DNA from: Streptomyces sp. PT12 | GTDB lineage: Bacteria; Actinomycetota; Actinomycetes; Streptomycetales; Streptomycetaceae | DNA length: 64,000 nt | Assembly (NCBI RefSeq): GCF_003311645.1 | Contig: NZ_QEST01000088.1 | Location: 1-64,000 of the forward strand | Reading direction: 5' to 3' | Shown: positions 34,575 to 48,277 of the stretch, in pieces | Layout: each line of letters opens with the position of its first letter | Numbering within the stretch: the first letter of the stretch is position 1 | Notes under the pieces: model-generated | Seen by the model: the letters and a program-made list of their open reading frames with translations, nothing else | Told to the model about the DNA's origin: nothing | Database searches by the model: none | Program-made: the position numbers and the translations under genes

Positions 34575-37088
34575 CTAACGGACGGCCGATGTGTTCCCGA
34601 ACGCGCGTCGCACGTCGAGCGCCCGCCGCATGTCGTCGAGCTGGTTGACCAGACCGCGGGCCAGGGCGGGAACGGGCTCGTGGTCGCGCAGCCACTCCTC
34701 GGTCAGCCGCGCGGTCTCCTTGCCGACGAGGACCGCGGGGTAGGCGTACCGCCCTGCCATCACGCCCAGGGTGTGGCCGCGGCGGGCGGCCAGGGCGGTG
34801 GCGGCGGGGAAGTAGCGCTCGACGTAGGGCGTCAGCAGCTCCTCGTGCTCGGGGTGCCAGAAGCCCTGGGCGGTCGCGAGGAAGAGGTAGTTGGACAGCC
34901 GGTCGGCGGGGTCGAACATCGCCTCCCACGCGGCCGCCTTGGCCTCCTCGTCCGGCAGGGCGGCGCGGCAGCGGGCCGCGCCCTCCTCGCCCACGGCGGT
35001 GGCGTCGCGCGCGGCCTCGGCCGCGATCTCCTCGCGCGTGGTGGCGCCGAGGACGGCGAGCCGGTGCAGCAGCTGCCAGCGCAGCTCGGGGTCGAGGTGC
35101 GGCCCGCCGGGGACCGTGCCCGACGCATACCACGAGCGCAGCTCGCCGGGCTCGGTGGCCGCGCCGATCGCCGCCCGCGCCGCGATCAGGCGGCGGGTGG
35201 GGTCGGTGGTGGCGGGGCCGAGCAGCTCGGCGGCGAGGTCGCCGACGAGGCGCAGCGCGGTGGCCCGCCGCCTGCCCGCGAGGTAGACGCCCGCGACCTG
35301 GCCGCTGGCGAAGCCGATGACCGACTCGACGAGCGCGGTGGCGGGCTCGTCGGGGAGCAGGCGGCGGGCCGCGTCGGCGTACAGGAGCGGGTCGAGCTCG
35401 CCGTCGCGCACCATGTCGCGCAGCGAGCCCCAGACGACGGTCCTGGTCAACGGGTCGGGCAGGGTGGGCAGGACGCGCAGCGCCGTCTCGCGTGAGGCGC
35501 GGTCGAGCCGCACCTTGGCATAGGTGAGGTCGCCGTCGTTGACCACGAGCAGCGCGGGCCTGGCGCCGGGAAAGGTGTGCTCGGCGGTGCCGTCGGCGGC
35601 GGGCAGGTCGAGGGTGTGGCGCTCGCGCAGGACCGCGCGCCCCTCCTCCTCGTCGTACGCCCCGAGCGTGAGCCGGTGCGGGCGCCCTCCCTTGTGCTGG
35701 AGCCGCAGCCGCCACTCCCCCGCGCCGTCCGTGACCTCGGGGGTGAGCGTGTCGGGGCCGCTCGTGCGCAGCCAGCGGTCGGCCCACTCGGGGACGGGGC
35801 GGCCCGAGGCGCGGGCCATGGAGCCGATGAAGTCGGCGAGGGTCGCGTTGCCGAACCTGTGGCGGGCGAAGTGGTCGTTGATCCCGGCGATGAAGTCCTT
35901 CTCGCCGAGCCAGGTGACCAGTTGGCGCAGCGCGGAGGCGCCCTTGGCATAGGAGATGCCGTCGAAGTTGAGCCACGCCGACGCCGTGTCGGGCACCGCG
36001 TCGGGCTCGGGCGCGACGGGGTGGGTGGTGGGGCGCTGGTCGACGTCGTAGCCCCACGCCTTGCGGGCGACGGCGAACTCGTTCCACGGCTCGTAGCCGG
36101 TCGTGTCGTCGATCACCTGGTACCCCATGAACTCGGCGAACGACTCGTTGAGCCAGATGTCGTCCCACCAGCGCAGGGTGACCAGGTCGCCGAACCACAT
36201 GTGCGCCATCTCGTGCGCGATGACGACGCCGCGCGTCTGGCGCTGGGTCTCGGTGACGGCCGAGCGATAGATGAACTCGTCGCGCAGGGTGACGAGTCCG
36301 GGGTTCTCCATGGCGCCCGCGTTGAACTCGGGGACGAACGCCTGGTCGTAGGAGTCGAACGGGTAGGGCTCGTCGTAGAGCTCGGCGTAGCGGTCGAAGC
36401 AGCGCCTGGTCAGGTCGAACAGCTCGTCCGCGTCCTTGTCCAGGTGCTCGGCCAGCGAACGCCGCACATGCAGGCCGAAGGGCAGGCCCGCGTGCTCGGT
36501 GCGCACCGAGTGGTAGGGGCCCGCGACGACGGCCATCAGATAGGTGCTCAGCGGCGGGGTGGTGGCGCAGATCCAGCGGCCCGGCTCGCCGTCGACGCGC
36601 GTCGCGACGCCGTTGCCCAGCACCGTCCAGTCCTCGGGCGCGGTGACGGTGACGTCGAAGACGGCCTTGAGGTCGGGCTGGTCGAACGCCGCGTAGACCA
36701 GAGGGCTCTCGGTCATGCAGCACATGCTGTAGAGGTAGGTGAGCCCGTCGGCGGGGTCGGTGAAGCGGTGGATGCCCTCGCCGGTGCGCGAGTAGGGCAT
36801 GGCGGCGGTGACGGACAGCTCGTGCTCGCCCTCCGCGAGGCCGGTCAGCGCGATGCGCCCTTCGGCGAACGCCGCGGGGTCGAGGTCATCGCCGTCCAGG
36901 GTGGCGCGGCGCACGGCGGTGGGCCGCAGCTCGGCGAAAGTGTCACCGGCCTGACGGGCGCGGAAGCGGATCGTGGTGGCGGAGGTGAACGTCTCCTCGC
37001 CGCCGGTGAAGTCGAGGTCGATCGCGTACTGGCGTACCTCGATGAGGCGGGCGCGGTCTTCCGCTTCGCTGCGTGTCAGTGTGGCCAT
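34575..37088 (-). CDS. pepN: Aminopeptidase N (M1 family)
   Basis: Zinc metallopeptidase that removes N-terminal residues from peptides; about 837 residues, typical for actinobacterial PepN. The exopeptidase motif GAMENPGL and the zinc motif HEMAHMWFGDLVTLRWWDD with the third ligand Glu in NESFAEFMGY are intact. N-terminal beta domain before it; C-terminal ERAP1-like helical domain after residue 520. No signal peptide, so cytosolic. ATG at 37088 (one three codons upstream is possible). Last gene before the siderophore-type pair on the minus strand. Confidence 0.95.
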   Translation of the reverse strand: MATLTRSEAEDRARLIEVRQYAIDLDFTGGEETFTSATTIRFRARQAGDTFAELRPTAVRRATLDGDDLDPAAFAEGRIALTGLAEGEHELSVTAAMPYSRTGEGIHRFTDPADGLTYLYSMCCMTESPLVYAAFDQPDLKAVFDVTVTAPEDWTVLGNGVATRVDGEPGRWICATTPPLSTYLMAVVAGPYHSVRTEHAGLPFGLHVRRSLAEHLDKDADELFDLTRRCFDRYAELYDEPYPFDSYDQAFVPEFNAGAMENPGLVTLRDEFIYRSAVTETQRQTRGVVIAHEMAHMWFGDLVTLRWWDDIWLNESFAEFMGYQVIDDTTGYEPWNEFAVARKAWGYDVDQRPTTHPVAPEPDAVPDTASAWLNFDGISYAKGASALRQLVTWLGEKDFIAGINDHFARHRFGNATLADFIGSMARASGRPVPEWADRWLRTSGPDTLTPEVTDGAGEWRLRLQHKGGRPHRLTLGAYDEEEGRAVLRERHTLDLPAADGTAEHTFPGARPALLVVNDGDLTYAKVRLDRASRETALRVLPTLPDPLTRTVVWGSLRDMVRDGELDPLLYADAARRLLPDEPATALVESVIGFASGQVAGVYLAGRRRATALRLVGDLAAELLGPATTDPTRRLIAARAAIGAATEPGELRSWYASGTVPGGPHLDPELRWQLLHRLAVLGATTREEIAAEAARDATAVGEEGAARCRAALPDEEAKAAAWEAMFDPADRLSNYLFLATAQGFWHPEHEELLTPYVERYFPAATALAARRGHTLGVMAGRYAYPAVLVGKETARLTEEWLRDHEPVPALARGLVNQLDDMRRALDVRRAFGNTSAVR

Positions 37089-37137
37089 GGGGATCATCGT
37101 GCCGCAGTGGACGGCCTACCGGAACTCCCCCTAGCGC

Positions 37138-37494
37138 CTACCGCCGATCGTCCGACGGCGATCCGCCACCGGGCACGGACTCGCTCGCGAGCGTCTCGTG
37201 GTGGCGGATCACCTCGGCGATGATGAAGTTCAGCAGCTTCTCGGCGAACGCCGGATCCAGCTTGGCGCTCTCCGCGAGCTGCCGCAGCCGCTTGATCTGG
37301 CGCGCCTCGCGCGCCGGGTCGGCGGCCGGGAGCCGGTGCTCGGCCTTGAGCCGCCCGACCCGCTGCGTCGCCTTGAAGCGCTCGGCCAGGATGTGGACGA
37401 CGGCGGCGTCGATGTTGTCGATGCTGTCCCGCAGCTGAACGAGCTCGGCGCGGACGCTCTCGTCCAGGTCGTCCCGGTCGTCAAGGCTCCTCAT
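37138..37494 (-). CDS. Chorismate mutase (AroQ type)
   Basis: About 118 residues. All-helical AroQ fold that converts chorismate to prephenate for Phe/Tyr. Key residues: SIDNIDAAVVHILAERFKATQRVGRLKAEH with the Arg/Lys active-site set, and the IKRLRQLA then FAEKLLNFIIAEVIRHHE helix. (Broken at the gap; each part is short.) The acidic start DDRDDLDESVRAEL is an extension. ATG at 37494 with AGGGTGGGG upstream. It lies 23 bp after the sugar permease gene on the same strand and 49 bp before pepN. Confidence 0.9.
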   Translation of the reverse strand: MRSLDDRDDLDESVRAELVQLRDSIDNIDAAVVHILAERFKATQRVGRLKAEHRLPAADPAREARQIKRLRQLAESAKLDPAFAEKLLNFIIAEVIRHHETLASESVPGGGSPSDDRR

Positions 37495-37517
37495 GCACCC
37501 CACCCTAGAGGGAGGGA

Positions 37518-38345
37518 TCACCTGATCGCGCCCGCGGCGAGGCCACCGGCCAGGCGGCGCTGCACCAGGACGAAGAAGATCAGGACCGGCAGCGTGATCA
37601 GGGTCGAGCCCGCCATCACCGCGCCCCAGTCGGTGCTGTACTGGCCGAAGAAGCGGTGCAGCCCGACGGCCGCGGTGTACTTGCTGTCGTCCTGCATGAA
37701 GACGAACGCAAAGACGAACTCGTTCCAGGCGACGATGAACGCAAAGACGCTCGTGGCCACGAGCCCGGGGGCGACCAGCGGCAGCAGGATCCTCGCGAAC
37801 ATCCCCCACCAGCCGCAGCCGTCCAGATAGGCCGCCTCCTCGACCTCCCTTGGCACCGCGGCGACGAAGCCGCGCAGCGTCCAGACGGCGAACGGCAGCG
37901 AGAACGCCAGGTACACGACCGTCAGTCCGATCAGGCTGTTGAGCAGCTCCAGGTCGCGCATCTGGAGGAACAGCGGGATGACTAGCGCCTCCAACGGCAC
38001 CATCTGCACCACCAGGATCATCACCAGCACCTGGGTGCGCAGCCGGAAGCGGAAGCGGGCCACCGCGACGGCCGCGAAGAGCGCGAGCAGCCCGGAGAGC
38101 AGCACCGTGCCAAGGCCCACCAGCGCGGAGTTGGCCAGATACCGGGCGAACTCGCCGTCGTCGAGCACGTGGGAGAAGTGGTCGAGGGTGAACCCGGAGG
38201 GCAGCACCTCGGAGCCGCGGTGGTCCGCCTCGGGGTCGAACGCGGAGGAGATCATCCAGTAGACGGGGAAGAGCGTGAACGCCAGCAGCGCCGCCACGGC
38301 CGCGGCGATGCCGATCCTTCCCGCGGTGGAGGTGCGGCGGGTCAC
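37518..38345 (-). CDS. Carbohydrate ABC transporter permease (MalG-type)
   Basis: About 275 residues, six spans. The EAA motif EEAAYLDGCGWWGMFARILL then PLVAPGLVATSVF is clear. Sequence LFPVYWMISSAFDPEADH near the N-terminus is typical of MalG-like permeases. GTG start overlaps the stop of the MalF-type gene (ACGTGA). No ATPase gene is in the operon; Streptomyces sugar importers commonly share one MsiK ATPase. Confidence 0.9.
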   Translation of the reverse strand: MTRRTSTAGRIGIAAAVAALLAFTLFPVYWMISSAFDPEADHRGSEVLPSGFTLDHFSHVLDDGEFARYLANSALVGLGTVLLSGLLALFAAVAVARFRFRLRTQVLVMILVVQMVPLEALVIPLFLQMRDLELLNSLIGLTVVYLAFSLPFAVWTLRGFVAAVPREVEEAAYLDGCGWWGMFARILLPLVAPGLVATSVFAFIVAWNEFVFAFVFMQDDSKYTAAVGLHRFFGQYSTDWGAVMAGSTLITLPVLIFFVLVQRRLAGGLAAGAIR

Positions 38346-39334
38346 GTGGCCTCCCCCTCGTCGGACTCCCTGGACAGGGCCCGCACATAGACGACGGTGA
38401 TGGCGAGCAGCAGCAGCGTGAGCAGGACCGCGATGGCCGAGCCGAGGCCGTACTGGTTGCGGCTGAAGGACTCGATGTAGGACCACACGCCCAGGTTGAG
38501 GACGTCGGGGTTGGCGCCCGCGCCGCCCGGCATGAGGTAGATCTGCGCGAACACCTTGAAGTCCCAGATGATCGACAGGATCGTCACCACCATGAAGACG
38601 GGCCTTATGGTGGGGACGGTGATGTGCCGGAAGCGCTGCCAGGCGTTCGCCCCGTCCACCGTCGCCGCCTCGGGCAGCTCGCGCGGGATGGTCAGCAGCG
38701 CCGCGTAGACGGTGATGGCCACGAAGGGGAAGCCGTGGTGGACGACGTTGAGCGTGGCGATCGCGTAGAACGACCAGCGCTCGGTGAACCAGTTGGTCTC
38801 GCGCGGCTCGATCAGCCCGAGCCCGTCGAGGCCGCCGCTGACCACGCCGTCCAGCGGGTCGAACACCCAGATCCACACATAGGTGCCGGTCACCGCGGGC
38901 ATCGCCCAGGCCATCATGACCGCCGTCGAGCAGATGACCCGCCATGCGCGCCCGAGGCGTTGCAGCAGCAGCGCGACCAGGGTGCCGACCACGACGGTGA
39001 GGGCCACGCACGCGGCCGCGAACCCCACGGTGTTGGGCAGCACCGTGGTCCACAGGAACGAATCGCCCAGGATCTCGCGGTAGTTGTCGAGACCTGTGTA
39101 GTTGCTCTCGCCGGTGTTGATCTGCCGCAGCCCGTAGTCCTGGAACGACAGCAGCAGCACGCGCACCAGCGGCCAGAACAGCAGCACCGCGAGGACGGCG
39201 AGCGCGGGGGCGAGCAGCAGCCAGGGCCGCGAGGCGCGGGCCCATGCCGCGCGGCGCGCGGCACGGGCCATCGGCGCGGCGGGCCCGGCCTTCCTCGGGC
39301 CCTTGCCCAGGTCCCTCCTCAGGTCAGCCGCCAA
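38342..39334 (-). CDS. Carbohydrate ABC transporter permease (MalF-type)
   Basis: About 330 residues, six spans after an Ala/Arg-rich N-terminus; EAA motif LPEAATVDGANAWQRFRHI then TVPTIRPVFMVV. The start is uncertain: a TTG at 39334 overlaps the binding-protein stop by 11 bp; an ATG at 39271 (MARAARRAAW) is a shorter alternative. Overlaps the MalG-type gene by 4 bp. Confidence 0.88.
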   Translation of the reverse strand: MAADLRRDLGKGPRKAGPAAPMARAARRAAWARASRPWLLLAPALAVLAVLLFWPLVRVLLLSFQDYGLRQINTGESNYTGLDNYREILGDSFLWTTVLPNTVGFAAACVALTVVVGTLVALLLQRLGRAWRVICSTAVMMAWAMPAVTGTYVWIWVFDPLDGVVSGGLDGLGLIEPRETNWFTERWSFYAIATLNVVHHGFPFVAITVYAALLTIPRELPEAATVDGANAWQRFRHITVPTIRPVFMVVTILSIIWDFKVFAQIYLMPGGAGANPDVLNLGVWSYIESFSRNQYGLGSAIAVLLTLLLLAITVVYVRALSRESDEGEAT

Positions 39335-40649
39335 AGGTCTCGTCCATGGCCGCGGCGGCCTCGTCGGCGGCCTCCTGGGGGCTCTGGTCGCCCGAGAGGA
39401 TCCGCTGGAGCATGCCCTGGACGATCTGCTCGCCCTGGACCTGCCCGTACAGCTCGGTCACCGGGAGCGCGGCGCCCGCCTCCAGCATCTGCCGGGCGAA
39501 CGGCGCCACCAGCGGGTCGTCCTCCGCCTGGACCTCCTCGAGCAGCGACTGCTGCCCGGGGAAGTACCCCGACTGGTCGGCCCATTGGGCGGCCAGCTCG
39601 CCCGTGGTCATCATCTCGATGAGCTGCCAGGCGAGTTCGGGCTCGTCGCTGTTGAACTCCCCGAGCAGCGAGCCGCCGACGAAGGACGGGCTGAGGCCGC
39701 TCCCCTGGCCCGGCAGCGGCACCACGCCGACCTGCTCGGCCCAGGCCGGGTCGGCCTGGAGGAGGGTGTTCACCGTCCAGTTGCCGTTGACGACCATGGC
39801 CGCGTCGCCGTTCTGGAAGCTCTCCAGCTGGTCGGTCTCCAGCCAGGTCTCGGCGGCGGCGACGGAGAGGTCGTCCTCGGTGGCCAGCGACGTGTAGAAG
39901 TCGATCCCCTCGACGGCCTCGGGGGAGTTGATGGTGGAACGCCAGCCGTCGCCGTCCCGCTCGGCGATCTCGCCGCCCGCGCCCCAGATGAACGGGTACA
40001 GGCCGTACTCGCTGCCGCCGGGGACCGGGAAGGGGATCATGTCGGGCTCGAGGTCGCGCAGCCGGAGCGCGACATCGCGCAACTCCTCCCAGGTGGTGGG
40101 GGGTTGGAGGCCGTGTTCGGCGAAGATGTCCGCGCGGTACATGAGCGAGCGGATACCCGCGTACCACGGCATGCCGTAGACGGCCCCGTCCACGGTGGCC
40201 GCGTCGATGAGCCCGGGCACCAGGTCGTCGCCGAGGCCCGCCTCGTCGATGCTCCCCGAGAGGTCGGCCAGCGCCCCCGCCGCCCCGAACTCCGGCGCCC
40301 ATGTGGTGCCGATCTCGGCCACGTCGGGCAGCTCACCGCCCGCCATGGCCGTGGTGAACCGGTCGTGCGCGTCGGCCCACTGGATGAACTGCACGTCGAG
40401 CGATGCGCCGGTCTCCTCGCCGAACGCGGCCTCGAGCGCCTCCACATAGGGCTCGGCGTCGGGGTTGGTGCCCTCCATGATCCAGACCTCGAGGGTCGCG
40501 CCCCCGCCGTTCGAGCCGTCGCCGCCGTCGCCGCCGTCGCCGCCGCACGCCGTCAGCAGGCCGAGCGACAGGGCCGCGGCGCCGGCGACCAGGCGCCGGC
40601 GCCGCGACAGGCGCGGAAAGGGGGAACGCCCCCGGGGAGATTGCCGCAT
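39324..40649 (-). CDS. Sugar ABC transporter substrate-binding lipoprotein
   Basis: About 441 residues of the MalE-like group. Signal with lipobox GLLTACGGD; a Gly/Asp-rich linker; then LEVWIMEGTNPDAEPYVEA and the conserved FTTAMAGGELPDVAEIGTTW. The preference is not certain; the GlcNAc/chitobiose group (DasA/NgcE) and oligosaccharide groups share this layout. First gene of a three-gene importer (binding protein, two permeases) with no ATPase. The upstream inverted repeat at 40743-40780 contains DasR-like half-sites. Confidence 0.9.
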   Translation of the reverse strand: MRQSPRGRSPFPRLSRRRRLVAGAAALSLGLLTACGGDGGDGGDGSNGGGATLEVWIMEGTNPDAEPYVEALEAAFGEETGASLDVQFIQWADAHDRFTTAMAGGELPDVAEIGTTWAPEFGAAGALADLSGSIDEAGLGDDLVPGLIDAATVDGAVYGMPWYAGIRSLMYRADIFAEHGLQPPTTWEELRDVALRLRDLEPDMIPFPVPGGSEYGLYPFIWGAGGEIAERDGDGWRSTINSPEAVEGIDFYTSLATEDDLSVAAAETWLETDQLESFQNGDAAMVVNGNWTVNTLLQADPAWAEQVGVVPLPGQGSGLSPSFVGGSLLGEFNSDEPELAWQLIEMMTTGELAAQWADQSGYFPGQQSLLEEVQAEDDPLVAPFARQMLEAGAALPVTELYGQVQGEQIVQGMLQRILSGDQSPQEAADEAAAAMDETFGG

Positions 40650-40742
40650 ACGAGCGCCCCTCCGTAACGATCGAATGAGCGTCGATTGTGACAGCGCGGC
40701 AAACGGCCGATCCAGATCCTCACATCACGGAACGGCACCGTT

Positions 40743-40780
40743 TGTGGGCTGGACCACTGACCGCATTGGTCCAGGCCAGA
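40743..40780. promoter_or_regulatory. Inverted repeat upstream of the sugar importer
   Basis: CTGGACCA (40749-40756) and TGGTCCAG (40767-40774) are perfect inverted arms. Each overlapping 16-bp window (40743-40758 and 40765-40780) matches the DasR box (ACTGGTCTAGACCACT) at about 12 of 16 places by eye. The same repeat could also be the gltD terminator hairpin, since it lies 41-78 nt past the gltD stop. Confidence 0.4.
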
Positions 40781-40820
40781 GGCCCGAAGGGGCCCCCGAG
40801 GGCGGCCCGTTGGGCCCAGC

Positions 40821-42273
40821 TCAGACGGTGAGCGCCCGGTCGGTCGGCCTGATCGGGTAGGGCAGCCGGGATTCGCCCGTCAGATAGCGGTCCACGCCCC
40901 GCGCCGCGGCGCGGCCCTCGGCGATGGCCCACACGATGAGCGACTGCCCGCGCCCGGCGTCCCCTGCGACGAACACGCCGTCCACGTTGGTGGCGTAGGA
41001 CGCGTCCCGCGCGATGTTGCCGCGCTCGTCGAGGTCGAGGCCGAACTGCGCGACCAGCCCGTTCTCCTGGTCGGTGCCGGTGAACCCCATGGCCAGGGTG
41101 ACCAGTTGGGCCGGGATGCGGCGTTCGGTGCCCGGCTTGCGCGTGAGCTTCCCCTCCACGAACTCCACCTCGACCAGGTGGAGCCACCGCACGTCGCCGT
41201 GCTCGTCGCCCTCGAAGCGCGTGGTGGACACGGAGTAGACGCGCTCGCCGCCCTCCTCGTGCGCCGAGGTGACCTTGAACGTCATGGGGAACGTGGGCCA
41301 CGGCTGGTGGGCGGGCCGCTCGTCCGAGGGGCGCGGCATGATCTCCAGCTGGGTCACGGACGCCGCGCCCTGCCGGTGCGCGGTCCCCACGCAGTCGGCG
41401 CCGGTGTCGCCGCCGCCGATGACCACGACGTGCTTGCCCTCGGCGCTGATCGGCGAGGCGATCAGGTCGCCCTCCTGCACCTTGTTGGACAGCGGCAGAT
41501 ACTCCATCGCCTGGTGCACGCCGCCCAGCTCGCGCCCGGGGACCGGCAGGTCGCGCGCGGTGGTGGCGCCCGCGGCGATGACCACCGCGTCGTACCGCTT
41601 GCGCAGCGACGCGGCGTCGATGTCCCTGCCGATCTCCACGCCCGTGCGGAACTTGGTGCCCTCCGCGCGCATCTGCTCGATGCGGCGGTTGAGGTGGCGC
41701 TTCTCCATCTTGAACTCGGGGATGCCGTACCGCAGCAACCCCCCGACGCGGTCGGCGCGTTCGAAGACGGCGACGGTGTGCCCCGCCCTGGTGAGCTGCT
41801 GGGCCGCGGCGAGCCCGGCCGGGCCCGAGCCGATGACGGCGACGGTCTTGCCGGAGAGCCGCTGCGGGGGCTGCGGGGTGATCGCGCCCGCCTCCCACGC
41901 CTTGTCGACGATGGTGACCTCGACGTTCTTGATGGTCACCGCGGGCTGGTTGATGCCGAGCACGCACGCCGACTCGCACGGCGCGGGGCACAGCCGCCCG
42001 GTGAACTCGGGGAAGTTGTTGGTCGCGTGCAGCCGCTCGCTGGCCGCCCCCCAGTCGCCGCGGTAGGCGTAGTCGTTCCACTCGGGGATCAGGTTCCCCA
42101 GCGGACAGCCGTTGTGGCAGAACGGCACGCCGCAGTCCATGCAGCGCCCGGCCTGCTTGCTGATGACGGGCAGGAGCGAGCCGGGGACGTAGACCTCGTT
42201 CCAGTCCTTGACCCGGGTCTCGACGGGGCGGGTCCGCGCGACCTCGCGCCGGGTGGTCAGAAAGCCCTTCGGA

Positions 42274-42281
<8 letters not shown>
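40821..42281 (-). CDS. gltD: Glutamate synthase small subunit
   Basis: Beta subunit of NADPH-GOGAT; 486 residues. N-terminal cysteine clusters for two [4Fe-4S] centres ([13 protein letters not shown] and [12 protein letters not shown]), FAD motif [20 protein letters not shown] motif [14 protein letters not shown]. It passes electrons from NADPH to GltB. Starts 8 bp inside the gltB end, so translation is coupled. Confidence 0.96.
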
Positions 42282-46830
<4,549 letters not shown>

Positions 46831-47093
46831 CGGCTCTCCCGTCGTCGTCTTGGTGCGTGATTGTTCCGAGGGACGACGCTGGCCCTGGCGTGCGTTAAAT
46901 TTTCGTGCAGGTTACACGATGTGTCGGATCCCGGGAAGCGGATACGACAGTCCACGATGCGGACAGCGCCCACGGTGCGGGCCTCATTGCACATGCCCGG
47001 GGACAAGGATCTGAAACCCCCCAGAAACAATGCGACGCCATCAGCCCCAGCGGTTTTCCCCACCTGGGTTATTCCCCGCCTCCGCGCACGAAG
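46831..47093. promoter_or_regulatory. gltB upstream region with a GlnR-like site
   Basis: On the minus strand, GTAAC-n6-GAAAA at 46915-46900 resembles a single half of the GlnR box (gTnAC-n6-GaAAC), about 70 bp upstream of gltB. One half-site only, with one mismatch in the last block, so this is a weak call. The rest of the gap to the lgt terminator shows no gene I would defend. Confidence 0.3.
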
Positions 47094-47127
47094 GAGCCCC
47101 GCCGACGCGCGTGCGTCGGCGGGGCTC
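47094..47127 (-). terminator. Terminator hairpin of lgt
   Basis: Perfect 15-bp stem (GAGCCCCGCCGACGC with its complement) and a 4-nt loop, 28 nt past the lgt stop. Confidence 0.9.
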
Positions 47128-47154
47128 GATGGAGATCCGGGGGGCGGGTGGTGC

Positions 47155-48150
47155 TTACGGCCCCTTCTTGGCGGGCGCCGTCTCCTTCTCGCCGTCCTCG
47201 CCCTCGGCCCCCTCGGCCCCCTCGGCCTTCGCGAGCCCGGAGGCGTCGGCCGCCTCGGACGCCTCCGGCGCCTCGGATGTCTCCGCCGCTTCCGCCGACT
47301 CGGACGTCTCGGCCGACTCCACCGCGTCGGAGGGCTCGTCCTCCGGGGCCTCCACCTGCTCCTCGCGCCCCGGCGCCCGCTTGGACGAGATCACCAGGTA
47401 CGCCACCGCGGCGGCGAAGACGAGGACCGATGTCCAGTTGTTCAGGCGCAGGCCGAGGAACTCGTGCGCCTCGTCGATCCGCAGGTACTCGATCCAGAAG
47501 CGGCCCGCCGTGTACGCCGCGACATACAGCGCGAACGCCCGCCCGTGCCCCAGCCTGAAGCGCCGGTCGGCCCAGATCACCAGCACGCCGACGCCCACGC
47601 ACCACAGCGACTCGTAGAGGAAGGTGGGGTGGAAGGTGCCGTTGTCGAGGCCGTTGTCGATCTCCACGGCCCATGGAACGTCGGTGGCGCGACCGTAGAG
47701 CTCCTGGTTGAACCAGTTCCCCCAGCGGCCGATCGCCTGTGCGAACGCGATCCCCGGCGCGACCGCGTCGGCCATGGGCGGCAGCGCGATGCCCCTGCGG
47801 CGGCAGGCGATCCAGACGCCGAGCGCGCCACCGGCGATCGCGCCCCAGATGCCGATCCCGCCGTCCCAGATCTTGAACGCGTCGACCGGATCGCGGCCCT
47901 CGTCGAAGTACAGCTGGTAGTCGGTGACCACGTGGTAGACCCGCGCGCCGATCAGGCCGAAGGGCACCGCCCAGACGGCGACATCGGCGACCGTACCGGG
48001 CCTGCCTCCCCGCTCGACCCAGCGCCGCCCGCCGAGCCAGATGGCGAGGAAGACGCCGATGATGATGCACAGCGCGTATCCGCGGAGCGGGATCGATCCG
48101 AGGTGGATCTCGCTCTCGCTTGGGCTGGGGAATGAGGCAAGGATCTCCAT
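47155..48150 (-). CDS. lgt: Prolipoprotein diacylglyceryl transferase
   Basis: Transfers diacylglycerol from phosphatidylglycerol to the lipobox cysteine of prolipoproteins; integral membrane enzyme with about seven spans. 331 residues: core of about 260 plus a long tail. Signature GRWGNWFNQELYG and RPGTVADVAVWAVPFGLIG are present. The last ~75 residues are Ala/Glu/Ser-rich (ESAETSESAEAAETSEAPEA), a common actinobacterial Lgt extension. ATG at 48150. It serves the two lipoproteins in this window. Confidence 0.95.
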   Translation of the reverse strand: MEILASFPSPSESEIHLGSIPLRGYALCIIIGVFLAIWLGGRRWVERGGRPGTVADVAVWAVPFGLIGARVYHVVTDYQLYFDEGRDPVDAFKIWDGGIGIWGAIAGGALGVWIACRRRGIALPPMADAVAPGIAFAQAIGRWGNWFNQELYGRATDVPWAVEIDNGLDNGTFHPTFLYESLWCVGVGVLVIWADRRFRLGHGRAFALYVAAYTAGRFWIEYLRIDEAHEFLGLRLNNWTSVLVFAAAVAYLVISSKRAPGREEQVEAPEDEPSDAVESAETSESAEAAETSEAPEASEAADASGLAKAEGAEGAEGEDGEKETAPAKKGP

Positions 48151-48277
48151 GGTGCTCCCGACGCTACCGTGCCAGGGCGCCGGGACGGAATCCGCCTGCC
48201 CCATCCCGGCGCCCGTGTCCGTCACCGATCCGACGACGCTCCGGTGACGTTCCGGTGACGCTCCGGCGCCCACCCGG

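Noticed and set aside
40650-40820. LacI-type operator for the sugar importer
   Set aside because: No LacI-family regulator gene nearby, and the repeat fits DasR or a terminator better.
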